A stretch of DNA of 64,000 bases from Pseudooceanicola nitratireducens. Its GTDB lineage: Bacteria > Pseudomonadota > Alphaproteobacteria > Rhodobacterales > Rhodobacteraceae. The notes beneath the pieces were generated by a model. That model had not been told where the DNA came from and ran no database searches. It was given only the letters and a program-made list of their open reading frames with translations. The position numbers and the translations under genes are program-made. The stretch spans positions 868,001 through 932,000 of the forward strand of contig NZ_FNZG01000001.1 in NCBI RefSeq assembly GCF_900109195.1, read 5' to 3'. Every line of letters starts with the position of its first letter. Within the stretch, counting starts at the first letter, position 1. Positions 46,413 through 54,138 of this stretch are shown in pieces.

Positions 46413-47249
46413 TCATGGCTCCCACCCCTCGCGGTAGCGTTGCCAGATCTTTTCGCCAATCATGCAGTCGGTTGCGGATTGCACGGGGATGACGCGGGGA
46501 CCCATATGCGCGTCCGGTGCCCCGGGGGGCGGAACCGTCAGTCCGGCGATTTCAAGCACCAGCTTGCGGCGCACGGCGGCGGCGAATTCCGACCAGTCGT
46601 GCACCGGCACCAGAAAGGCCCCCGGCCCGCCGATCACGCAGTCGCGGTAATACAGATCCAGATCGTCGATCGTCCAGATGTTGCCCAGCCCGTCGCGGGT
46701 CATCAGCGGCAGCCCGTTGATGGTGAACCCCTGCGCGATGACCTCGTCTCGGGCCTGCTGCACCGGGACGCCCGCGTTGTTCGGCCCGTCGCCCGACACG
46801 TCGATCACCCGGCGCAGCCCGTTGTACCCGTTGTCCTGAAAATACGCGGCCCCGACGCTTAGCGCGGATGAGATCGAGGTGCGGCGCATGCCTTCACCGA
46901 CGCTGAAATGGATCGCCTCGGCAAAGGCAAGCGCGTCCTCGCGGCTGCGGATGATCGTCCAGTCCTGCACTACGCGCTGCGAATAGGCTCCGGCCCATTC
47001 GACGTAAGCCACGGCCACATTACCGACCAGCCCGCCCTGGATGGCCGTGAACACCTGGTCCGAGGCCAGCGCCTCGGCATAGCCGCGCCGCTGGATCGCC
47101 AGTTCCTGCGGCGACATCGACCGCGAGACATCGACCAGAAGCAAAAGCTCAACGTCCACCTCGATCGCGGCGGGGTCATAGGGGGTGACCTGCGCCGTGG
47201 CCGGGGCGGCCAGACCAACGAAGGCAAGGCAGCAGAACGCACGGATCAT
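46413..47249 (-). CDS. Secreted VWA protein, DUF1194-like
   Basis: A 278-residue exported protein with a signal peptide (MIRAFCCLAFVGLAAPATAQ) and a von Willebrand factor A domain with the MIDAS motif DVSRSMSPQE (about residues 39-48). Internal YAEALASDQVF, GNVAVAYVEWAGAYSQRVVQDWTIIRS and VIDVSGDGPNNAGVPV fit the DUF1194 family of Rhodobacteraceae. Function unknown; an adhesion or sensing role is possible. It follows dnaB after a 129-bp gap. Confidence 0.88.
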   Translation of the reverse strand: MIRAFCCLAFVGLAAPATAQVTPYDPAAIEVDVELLLLVDVSRSMSPQELAIQRRGYAEALASDQVFTAIQGGLVGNVAVAYVEWAGAYSQRVVQDWTIIRSREDALAFAEAIHFSVGEGMRRTSISSALSVGAAYFQDNGYNGLRRVIDVSGDGPNNAGVPVQQARDEVIAQGFTINGLPLMTRDGLGNIWTIDDLDLYYRDCVIGGPGAFLVPVHDWSEFAAAVRRKLVLEIAGLTVPPPGAPDAHMGPRVIPVQSATDCMIGEKIWQRYREGWEP

Positions 47250-47330
47250 GCGCCAGTGTTGCCCAAGCCCGACGACGTGTCGAGGAAAACCGCGCCCGGG
47301 TCAGGGGCGCGGCGATCACGGGTCCGCGAT

Positions 47331-47351
47331 GTCGGAAAGGCCCCTGGGGCC
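47331..47351 (-). terminator. Possible terminator after dnaB
   Basis: On the minus strand GGCCC-CAG-GGGCC (47351-47339) followed by TTTCC. Short stem and short T-run, so only a candidate. It lies 27 bases downstream of the dnaB stop. Confidence 0.35.
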
Positions 47352-47378
47352 CGCGCAAGATCCGGGGCGACAGCCCGA

Positions 47379-48878
47379 TCAATAGCCGGCGTCTTGGCCT
47401 TGCTGCCAGGGCTTCACCAGGTTGCCAAAGCGGGTGAATTCGGATTCGAACGACAGCTCGACCGAGCCGATGGGCCCGTGACGCTGCTTGCCGATGATAA
47501 CCTCGGCCTTGCCATGCAGGTTCGCCATGCGATCCTGCCATTCCGCCATCTTGTCCAGCTGGTCGTCCGAGGGTTTTTCCCGTTCCACGTAATATTCTTC
47601 GCGGAACACGAACATGACGCAGTCCGCATCCTGTTCGATCGAGCCCGATTCCCGAAGGTCCGACAGCTGCGGGCGTTTGTCTTCGCGGCTTTCCACCGTC
47701 CGGCTCAGCTGGGACAGGGCGATGACGGGAATGCTGAGTTCCTTGGCGATCGCCTTGAGACCCATGGAGATCTCGGCGATCTCCTGCACGCGGTTGTCGG
47801 CGGTGCCGCGCACCAGCTGAAGGTAGTCGACGATCAGCAGGTCAAGCCCATGGGTCCGCTTCAAGCGACGCGCCCGTGCCGCCAGCTGGGCAATCGGGAT
47901 CGAGGGCGTGTCGTCGATGAACAGCGGGCAGGCCTCAAGCGCCTTGGCGGCCTCGACAAAACGGCGGAACTCGGTTTCCGTCATGTCGCCCTGACGGATC
48001 TTGTGCGACGAGATTTCCGAGGCTTCGGCCAGAACACGGGCGGCCAGCTGTTCGGCGCTCATCTCAAGCGAGAAGAACCCGACCACGCCGCCACTGACCG
48101 CGCCCTCGGTGCCGTCCGGCATCGCACCGCGCTTGTAGGCCTTGGCCACGTTGAAAGCGATGTTGGTCGCAAGCGAGGTTTTCCCCATCGACGGACGACC
48201 GGCAAGGATCAGAAGGTCGGACTTGTGCAGACCGCCCAGTTTCTTGTCCATGTCGACCAGCCCGGTCGAAATCCCGGCCAGCCCGCCATCGCGCTGATAG
48301 GCGGCATTGGCGACGTTCACCGCATCGGTGACCGCCGACAGGAACGACTGGAACCCGGACTCGGCCGAGCCCTGTTCGGACATCTTGTAAAGCTTCTGTT
48401 CCGCCCGGACGATCTGTTCCTTGGGCTCGTTCTGCACGTCCATGCGCATCGCCTCGGCGGCGATGTCCTGACCCAGCAGGATCAACTCACGCCGGATGGC
48501 GAGATCGTGGATCATCTGGGCATAGTCGCGCACCGCATAGGCCGCGATGGCCGAGCCGGCCAGACGCGCCAGATAACCCGGCCCGCCCAGTTCCTTCAGG
48601 CCTTCGTCGTCTTCAAGAAACGCCTTCAGCGTCACCGGGGTGGCAAGGGCGTTCTTGGCGATCCGCGCGGCGGCGACTTCAAAGATGCGGCCATGCACGG
48701 GTTCATAGAAATGATCGGCGGTGATCAGCTGCGCGATGCGGTCATAAACATCGTTGTTGGTCAGCAGGGCACCCAGCAGCTGCTGTTCGGCTTCGATGGA
48801 ATGCGGAACGGTGTCCGCCTGCGCGACCTCGGGCTTTGCCTCGCCGCCGCTGGCGTTGAAATACGAAAGATCGTTCAT
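47379..48878 (-). CDS. dnaB: Replicative DNA helicase
   Basis: DnaB is the hexameric replication-fork helicase. N-terminal domain VPHSIEAEQQLLGALLTNNDVYDRI, then the RecA-like core with Walker A LAGRPSMGKTSLATN (about residues 225-240), Walker B LLIVDYLQLVRG and SQLSRTVESREDKRPQLSDLRESGSIEQDADCVMFV. 499 residues. An unusually long leader with a 9-bp hairpin and DnaA boxes lies upstream. Confidence 0.96.
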   Translation of the reverse strand: MNDLSYFNASGGEAKPEVAQADTVPHSIEAEQQLLGALLTNNDVYDRIAQLITADHFYEPVHGRIFEVAAARIAKNALATPVTLKAFLEDDEGLKELGGPGYLARLAGSAIAAYAVRDYAQMIHDLAIRRELILLGQDIAAEAMRMDVQNEPKEQIVRAEQKLYKMSEQGSAESGFQSFLSAVTDAVNVANAAYQRDGGLAGISTGLVDMDKKLGGLHKSDLLILAGRPSMGKTSLATNIAFNVAKAYKRGAMPDGTEGAVSGGVVGFFSLEMSAEQLAARVLAEASEISSHKIRQGDMTETEFRRFVEAAKALEACPLFIDDTPSIPIAQLAARARRLKRTHGLDLLIVDYLQLVRGTADNRVQEIAEISMGLKAIAKELSIPVIALSQLSRTVESREDKRPQLSDLRESGSIEQDADCVMFVFREEYYVEREKPSDDQLDKMAEWQDRMANLHGKAEVIIGKQRHGPIGSVELSFESEFTRFGNLVKPWQQGQDAGY

Positions 48879-48931
48879 CGTCTGCTCTGTCCCCGGCCGT
48901 CTTGTCCTAGGCTGTTTGAAACGGAAGGGTG

Positions 48932-48953
48932 GGGTGCGTCCGCTGACGCACCC
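48932..48953 (-). repeat. Hairpin in the dnaB leader
   Basis: GGGTGCGTC (48932-48940), loop CGCT, GACGCACCC (48945-48953); perfect 9-bp stem about 55 bases upstream of the dnaB start codon. No T-run follows on the minus strand (the sequence runs into CACCCTTCC), so a leader RNA structure or operator is more likely than a terminator. Confidence 0.55.
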
Positions 48954-49055
48954 GTCCCCCGATTTCGTGCCTGTTCACTGTCCTGTTCCCCAGTCCCCGT
49001 GCGGCGTGTCGGATGACCCCCAAGTCTGTCATCGTCACGTCCCCCCGCCGGGGTG

Positions 49056-49111
49056 TTATCCAGATAGCGGAGCCCCCGCGGGCGAGGCAATCTGGAAAAG
49101 TCTGTGGATAA
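49056..49111 (-). promoter_or_regulatory. DnaA boxes upstream of dnaB
   Basis: TTATCCACA on the minus strand (49111-49103) is a perfect match to the DnaA-box consensus; TTATCCAGA on the plus strand at 49056-49064 matches at 8 of 9. They lie about 180-230 bases upstream of the dnaB start. Two boxes are too few for an origin, but fit DnaA-controlled expression of dnaB. Confidence 0.55.
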
Positions 49112-49480
49112 CGCGGTATGATTCAAACCCACTATATCTGGTGGGCGGTGATGCGGCAACGCTGGCATCCTGTAGGGCGCCATAATCGCCGAACCGCCGG
49201 GCGTGAGCAAAAAGTCACCAGTCAAGATGCGGAGAGGGGCGAATATGAAAAAGCCGACATACGTTGCCGTATGCCGGTCATGAATTCTTAACGGAAATCT
49301 GCCCGCTTCGATTCGCTCAAGGGTCCGGGCGGGGTTTTCGCATAGCGCGATTCGAAGATGCGGTCCGGAAAGCGGGCGCGGTTGCGCCGGTGCCGGATCT
49401 GCCGGCGCGCAGGGCCGAAAGGCAGGCCCGATGCGCCCCCGGGATCAGTCCACGGTTCAGCCTCCGGATCAGCCCACGTA

Positions 49481-50161
49481 TCAAGCTTTGCCGCGGGCTT
49501 CCTGCCAGGCGCGGGGGGCGTTCAGGAAGGTTTCAACCTCGTCCAGGGTCTCGGCGTCGAAGGATCCGCGGCGGCGCGCCTCGGCCAGGACATCCCACCA
49601 GGTGCACAGGTGATGCAGCGTCACGCCGTGATCGCCAAGCGTCTTTTCCGTTTCCGGGAAGATGCCGTAGTAGAAGATCACCGCCGTATGGGCACAGCTG
49701 GCCCCGGTGTCGCGGATCGCATCCACGAAAGAGATCTTGGAGCCGCCATCGGTGGTCAGATCCTCGACCAGCAACACTCGCTGGCCTTCGCTCATCGCGC
49801 CTTCGATCCGGGCGTTGCGGCCATAGCCCTTGGGCTTTTTCCGAACATAGGTCATGGGCAGCGCCATGCGTTCGGCCACCAGCGCGGCAAAGGGGATACC
49901 GGCCGTTTCGCCACCGGCGATATTGTCGAAAGCCTCCAGCCCCGCGTTGCGCATCACCGTCACGGTCAGTAAATCCATCAGGGTCGAGCGGATGCGCGGA
50001 TAGGAGATCAGCTTGCGGCAGTCGATATAGGTCGGGCTGGGCAGGCCCGAGGCCAGGGTAAACGGTTCGCGCGAATTGAAATGCACCGCCTCGATATCCA
50101 GCAGCATGCCGGCGGCCAGGCGGGCGATTTCTTCCGGAGCGGGATAAGAGGAGGGGATCAT
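49481..50161 (-). CDS. pyrE: Orotate phosphoribosyltransferase
   Basis: PyrE makes orotidine-5'-phosphate from orotate and PRPP. The PRPP loop [25 protein letters not shown] is at about residues 120-145; [20 protein letters not shown] and [18 protein letters not shown] are family-typical. 226 residues, with pyrC immediately upstream, giving two successive-pathway pyrimidine genes together. Confidence 0.95.
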   Translation of the reverse strand: MIPSSYPAPEEIARLAAGMLLDIEAVHFNSREPFTLASGLPSPTYIDCRKLISYPRIRSTLMDLLTVTVMRNAGLEAFDNIAGGETAGIPFAALVAERMALPMTYVRKKPKGYGRNARIEGAMSEGQRVLLVEDLTTDGGSKISFVDAIRDTGASCAHTAVIFYYGIFPETEKTLGDHGVTLHHLCTWWDVLAEARRRGSFDAETLDEVETFLNAPRAWQEARGKA

Positions 50162-50204
50162 GTCAGAACCTTTCGCGGGGGGAGGCGTCGGAGGCCTCCG
50201 GCGG

Positions 50205-50231
50205 GAGTATTTTCGGCAAGATGATGGGGAT
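50205..50231 (-). repeat. Dispersed intergenic repeat, copy 3 (between pyrC and pyrE)
   Basis: On the minus strand, CATCATCTTGCCGAAAATA is part of a 27-base stretch identical to copy 4 at 59432-59458. It begins within the pyrC stop codon and is followed by CCGCCGGAGGCCTCCG, a GC-rich inverted repeat. Confidence 0.7.
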
Positions 50232-51265
50232 CAGGACCAATAGACCGGGAAGCCGGGGTCGAAGACGGTGACCGGGCCGGCACCGCTTTCGATCTTGGCC
50301 GGGAAGGCGGTGGCCTGATCGGATTTGGTCAGGGTGATCGTGTCGTCATTGGGGGCGAGCCCGTAGAAGGCCGGCCCATGCAGCGAGGCGAAACCTTCGA
50401 GCTTGTCCAGCGCATCCGCCGCCTCGAACACATGCGCGAGCAGGGGCATGGTGTTCGTGGCGGTGAAACAGCCGGCGCAGCCGCAGGCGTGTTCCTTCAA
50501 CTCATCAGGATGGGGCGCGCTGTCGGTGCCCAGGAAGAAGCGCGCATCGCCCGAGGTCGCGGCCGCGACCAGGGCCTGGCGGTGTTCTTCCCGCTTGGCG
50601 ACGGGCAGGCAGTAGTAATGCGGTTTGATCCCGCCCACGAGGATGTGGTTGCGGTTGATGATCAGGTGGTGGGTGGTGATCGTCGCGCCGAGGTCGCTGT
50701 CATGGGCGCGCACGTAATCGGCCGCCTGGGCGGTGGTGATATGTTCCATCACCACGCGCAGACCGGGGGTGGCGCGGCGGATCGGATCCAGCACGCGGTC
50801 GATGAACACCGCCTCGCGGTCGAAGATGTCGATGTCGTGGTCCGTGACCTCACCATGGGTGCAGAGCGGCATGCCGATTTCAGCCATCTTTTCCAGCACG
50901 GGGCGGACGCGGTCGAAGTCACGCACGCCCGAGGCGGAATTGGTCGTGGCCCCGGCGGGGTAGAGTTTGACGCTGGTGGCGATGCCAGAGGCATGGGCGC
51001 GGGCGACGTCCTCGGGGTCGGTGTCTTCGGTGAGGTAGAGCACCATCAGCGGGTCGAAGGACATGCCCTCGGGCAGGGCCTTGAGGATGCGATCGCGATA
51101 GGCCGCGGCCTGGGCCCCCGTCACCACCGGCGGCACGAGGTTCGGCATCACGATGGCGCGGCCGAAGGTGCGGGCGGTTTCGGGAAGGACGGCCTCCATC
51201 ATCGCGCCATCGCGCAGATGCAGGTGCCAGTCGTCGGGGCGGCGGATCGTCAGGGTGCGGGTCAT
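50231..51265 (-). CDS. pyrC: Dihydroorotase
   Basis: PyrC cyclises carbamoyl-aspartate. A 344-residue class II enzyme: metal-site [18 protein letters not shown] at the N-terminus, carboxy-lysine in [33 protein letters not shown] and the catalytic Asp in [10 protein letters not shown]. Upstream of pyrE on the minus strand. Confidence 0.95.
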   Translation of the reverse strand: MTRTLTIRRPDDWHLHLRDGAMMEAVLPETARTFGRAIVMPNLVPPVVTGAQAAAYRDRILKALPEGMSFDPLMVLYLTEDTDPEDVARAHASGIATSVKLYPAGATTNSASGVRDFDRVRPVLEKMAEIGMPLCTHGEVTDHDIDIFDREAVFIDRVLDPIRRATPGLRVVMEHITTAQAADYVRAHDSDLGATITTHHLIINRNHILVGGIKPHYYCLPVAKREEHRQALVAAATSGDARFFLGTDSAPHPDELKEHACGCAGCFTATNTMPLLAHVFEAADALDKLEGFASLHGPAFYGLAPNDDTITLTKSDQATAFPAKIESGAGPVTVFDPGFPVYWS

Positions 51266-51306
51266 GGCTGCCGATTACACAGGAAGGGCGCGAAGGGGAA
51301 GCCCGT

Positions 51307-52239
51307 TCACGCCTCTTCCCCGTCCAATTCCCCGTCCAATTGGCGCAGCCGGCGTTGGAAGCGCGGGGCCTGGAAGCGGGCGGTCACATTCTGGCACAGC
51401 AGGCGGATCAGGTCGGGCCGTTCCTTCAGTTCCAGCCGCGACAGCAGCCGGCGCAGATAGGGCAGGTGGTTGCGGCGCGCGCGGTAGAGCCCGGCGAAGA
51501 AGCGCGGGGTCAGGCGATCCTCGGCCACGGCCTGAAGGATGGGAAACAGCCGCTTCATGTACAGAAGGTGGGTCTGCAGCGCCTCGCCCATGTAGCGCAT
51601 CCGGTATTTCGCCACGTTCGGCGCGGTGAACAGCGCCGCATGCATGGCGTCCTGCGTCACGTCCGGGTCGTAGATCACATGCATCTGCTGCGCCGCGTCG
51701 ATCATGTTCGGCGCATAGCCATAGCGAGAGGTAAAATCGAGCCGCCGCATGTCGGTGAACCGGTCGTCCCATTCCGCCACCGCAGGGTCCAGCGTCGCCT
51801 GCGGCTGTACCGCCAGCACCCGCGCGCCGGGAGCGGTCACCGAATAGGCCGCCGCCGCATAGCCGCAGGGACCGGCCCCGTAAAAGATCACCCGGTCGAA
51901 TTCATCGAAGAACCCGTCATCCACCAGCTGATCGAAATAGGCATAGACATCCTTGTCGCGGAACCAGGTGTCCCCGTCAGAGGCCAGCAGCAGGCTGGAC
52001 CAGCCCATCTTCTGTGACATCAGCCAGCCCAGGGGTCGGGCACTTTCCGTCAGGCTGCGCATGCCCTGGACGGTTTCGAAACTGACGAGAAGCACCGGCC
52101 CCGCCTTGACGAAGGCTGCAAAGTGCCGCCGCCCTAGGCGGTCGGCCGCGCCGCGGGCCTGGGCTTCGTCCATGATGCGGTCGGTCCAGCCGGATTTGTC
52201 GAGACCCGTCAGGTCCTGCACCGGAAAATTTCCGTCCAT
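51307..52239 (-). CDS. Conserved protein of unknown function (often auto-labelled PAPS reductase)
   Basis: A 310-residue protein with an alpha/beta pattern: AGPVLLVSFETVQGMR, SLLLASDGDTWFRDKDVYAYFDQLVDDGFFDEFDRVIFYGAGPCGYAAAAYSVTAPGARVLAVQPQATLDP. FYGAGPCGYAA resembles the nucleophile elbow of alpha/beta hydrolases with Cys as candidate nucleophile. I recall that relatives in Rhodobacteraceae are annotated as phosphoadenosine phosphosulfate reductase, but no ECGIH-type motif or PP-loop is present. It is the last gene of the glycan cluster, 75 bases after the glycosyltransferase at 53376. Confidence 0.7.
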   Translation of the reverse strand: MDGNFPVQDLTGLDKSGWTDRIMDEAQARGAADRLGRRHFAAFVKAGPVLLVSFETVQGMRSLTESARPLGWLMSQKMGWSSLLLASDGDTWFRDKDVYAYFDQLVDDGFFDEFDRVIFYGAGPCGYAAAAYSVTAPGARVLAVQPQATLDPAVAEWDDRFTDMRRLDFTSRYGYAPNMIDAAQQMHVIYDPDVTQDAMHAALFTAPNVAKYRMRYMGEALQTHLLYMKRLFPILQAVAEDRLTPRFFAGLYRARRNHLPYLRRLLSRLELKERPDLIRLLCQNVTARFQAPRFQRRLRQLDGELDGEEA

Positions 52240-52314
52240 TCCTTCACCCCCACTGCGGTCCGATCAGAAGCAGGGGGCCGCGAATGCCGGGCGCAGGTCT
52301 GGCAGGACCGGGGC

Positions 52315-53376
52315 CTAATCCGCGGCCTCAGGATTCTCCTGTCGGCCAAGATTTGCGTAGCCTACCAGAAACCGCGCCTCGTTCAACGGAACAGCGCGTG
52401 TCGGAGGCGTCATCAATAGCCGCCCAAAGAGCGCGCGGAAGGGTTCCTGTTTCATCAGCGTCTCGAAGCGCTGATGCCGCCAGGCCACCGTATCGGCATG
52501 CAGCTGCGCCAGCTGCGGGTCGGATTTCAGCTGGGCCAGCTCTTCCTCCATCCGCGGGGCGAGGGCCAGGATCGACACGTCCTTGTCCTGGTTGAAGTTG
52601 CGTTCCACCCAGTAATCCGTGCCCAACATATGATCTGAATGCACCGCGCGGCCCCGGTCCGCCTTGAGCACATAGCTTTCCATCGCGCCAAGCGCATAGT
52701 GGTTCAGCTGCACCAGCTTGTAATTCGACCGGCCATAGTTGGAGAAGATCCGCTGCGTGCGGAACTTGGCGTCCAATTCGCGCCCCTCGCCGTCGAACCA
52801 GCGGGCGGCATCGACACGGGCGGGATCGGGCGCGCGAGGGCGATGCACCCCCAGCTTCCGATAGGTGCCGTCGTTGCGATAAAGCGTCTTGAACATGGCC
52901 GAGCGCCAGGGCCAGTACATCACCACCGGTGCCGCATGGGTGAAGGTGCGCGTCACCGGCTGATCATGAAACCGCGCCTGACCGCCACAGCCGAACAGAC
53001 GCCAGGTCAGGGTGATGGCATCCGCCTGAGGCAGGGCCTTGAGAAGTGCGGGCAGGGTGCGGTCGCCGGTGTGGATATTGACGAATTCGTCCACGTCCAG
53101 CGTGGCGATCCAGTCGGCCTGGCGCACGATCTCCATCCGGTCGGCCTGTTTGTAGGCGGTGAACTGGATCCCGCCCTGGTCATAGGGGCCGTCGTTGCGC
53201 ACATGGGTCAGCAGCCCCATGTCGTGCAACCGGTCCAGCATGGCATCGGTGCCGTCCTGGCAATCGTTGGAAAAGACAAGGAAATCCGTAAATCCCACGG
53301 CGCGGTGGTGGGCCAGCCATTCCAACAGGAAGGCGCCTTCGTTGCGCAGAGTGAGAACGGCGAGAAAGCGCATCAA
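52315..53376 (-). CDS. Family 2/92-like glycosyltransferase (cluster copy 1)
   Basis: A 353-residue GT-A glycosyltransferase. The N-terminus FLAVLTLRNEGAFLLEWLAHHRAVGFTDFLVFSNDCQDGTDAMLDRLHDMG and the metal motif WIATLDVDEFVNIHTGDRT are diagnostic; LNHYALGAMESYVLKADRGRA lies near the C-terminus. It is closely related to the proteins at 54139 and 57131, so the three form a paralogous set. No membrane segment. Coupled to the FkbM gene upstream by overlap (ATGA). Sugar and acceptor unknown. Confidence 0.85.
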   Translation of the reverse strand: MMRFLAVLTLRNEGAFLLEWLAHHRAVGFTDFLVFSNDCQDGTDAMLDRLHDMGLLTHVRNDGPYDQGGIQFTAYKQADRMEIVRQADWIATLDVDEFVNIHTGDRTLPALLKALPQADAITLTWRLFGCGGQARFHDQPVTRTFTHAAPVVMYWPWRSAMFKTLYRNDGTYRKLGVHRPRAPDPARVDAARWFDGEGRELDAKFRTQRIFSNYGRSNYKLVQLNHYALGAMESYVLKADRGRAVHSDHMLGTDYWVERNFNQDKDVSILALAPRMEEELAQLKSDPQLAQLHADTVAWRHQRFETLMKQEPFRALFGRLLMTPPTRAVPLNEARFLVGYANLGRQENPEAAD

Positions 53377-54137
53377 TCGCCCCTCGCAAAGGTCACGACC
53401 TTGTTGCTGGAATGGCGCGGCGCATAGATCAGCCCGGCCCCGTGCATCGTGTCAAAGACCCGCCGCACGCCCTCCAGCCCCGTAACCTTGGGGTGCAGCA
53501 CGACCATGGTGTGGCGCACGGTCTCCAGATCCAGCAGCGGCAGAAGCGAAACCTCGGCCCCTTCGATGTCGCACAGGATCACGTCGGGGGTCAGCGCGGC
53601 GACGGTCTGGCGGGCGGGCAGCACCGGCACCTCGGTCACGTTGACGATGCCGTCGGTCGGTTCGCGGCTGGTCGAGCTTTCGAAGAACTTGCGCCGGACA
53701 TAGAAATGCCGGCTGCCGCGCGCCTCGCCCAGAATGGCGTGATGCACGGTGATCGCGTCAAGCCCGTTTTCCGAATGCACCCGGCGGATGCAGGGGATCA
53801 GTGCGGTGTTGGCCTCGAACGTATGGACCTGGGCGGGGGCGCAGTTCCGTGCCACCACGGCCGAAAGATACCCCAGCCCGCCGCCGAATTCGACAACCCG
53901 GTCGCCCGGCTGCACGATCTTCAGCGCGGCCTGGGTTTCTTTTTCCTCGTAGGTGCCGCTGGCCAGCATGTTGCGCGCCTTGGGAAACAGCGGCGGCATG
54001 TCGGTCGGAAAGGTGACCCCGTGACAGCTGACATGCGCGGGGCGACCCATCTCGGCCAGCTCGGCGCGTTTGAACCGGTCCGAGGATCCGGGGAACTGCG
54101 CGGAATGGTCGGGATGCTCGGTCATCGTGTTGGACAT
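53373..54137 (-). CDS. FkbM family methyltransferase
   Basis: A 254-residue SAM-dependent methyltransferase: motif I VVEFGGGLGYLSAVVARN (about residues 80-97), FEANTALIPCIRR, and the late DIEGAEVSLLPLLD of the FkbM family. These enzymes often methylate sugars in surface polysaccharides. The start at 54137 (MSNTMTEHP) follows the upstream stop by one base; the frame upstream is rejected. Flanked by glycosyltransferases. Confidence 0.85.
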   Translation of the reverse strand: MSNTMTEHPDHSAQFPGSSDRFKRAELAEMGRPAHVSCHGVTFPTDMPPLFPKARNMLASGTYEEKETQAALKIVQPGDRVVEFGGGLGYLSAVVARNCAPAQVHTFEANTALIPCIRRVHSENGLDAITVHHAILGEARGSRHFYVRRKFFESSTSREPTDGIVNVTEVPVLPARQTVAALTPDVILCDIEGAEVSLLPLLDLETVRHTMVVLHPKVTGLEGVRRVFDTMHGAGLIYAPRHSSNKVVTFARGD

Positions 54138-54138
54138 C

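Larger units (their letters stand above)
48879..49480. other. 602-bp non-coding gap between pyrE and dnaB
   Basis: No convincing gene. It holds a 9-bp hairpin near dnaB (48932-48953), a DnaA-box-like TTATCCAGA (49056-49064), a perfect DnaA box TGTGGATAA (49103-49111), a 6-bp hairpin CATACG/CGTATG (49258-49273) and several GC-rich short inverted repeats near the pyrE end. A frame from 49225 to 48875 on the minus strand is Arg/Gly/Pro-rich and looks like noise. Confidence 0.7.

Noticed and set aside
49056-49111. Replication origin at the DnaA boxes
   Set aside because: Only two boxes and no AT-rich unwinding region; not enough for oriC.
48875-49225. 116-codon minus-strand frame ending at the dnaB start
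   Set aside because: Arg/Gly/Pro-rich, no motif, and it covers the DnaA boxes and hairpin; judged non-coding.
49245-49283. 12-codon plus-strand ORF (MKKPTYVAVCRS) behind GGAGAGGGG with a hairpin
   Set aside because: It looks like a leader peptide, but no plus-strand gene follows for kilobases, so there is nothing for it to control.
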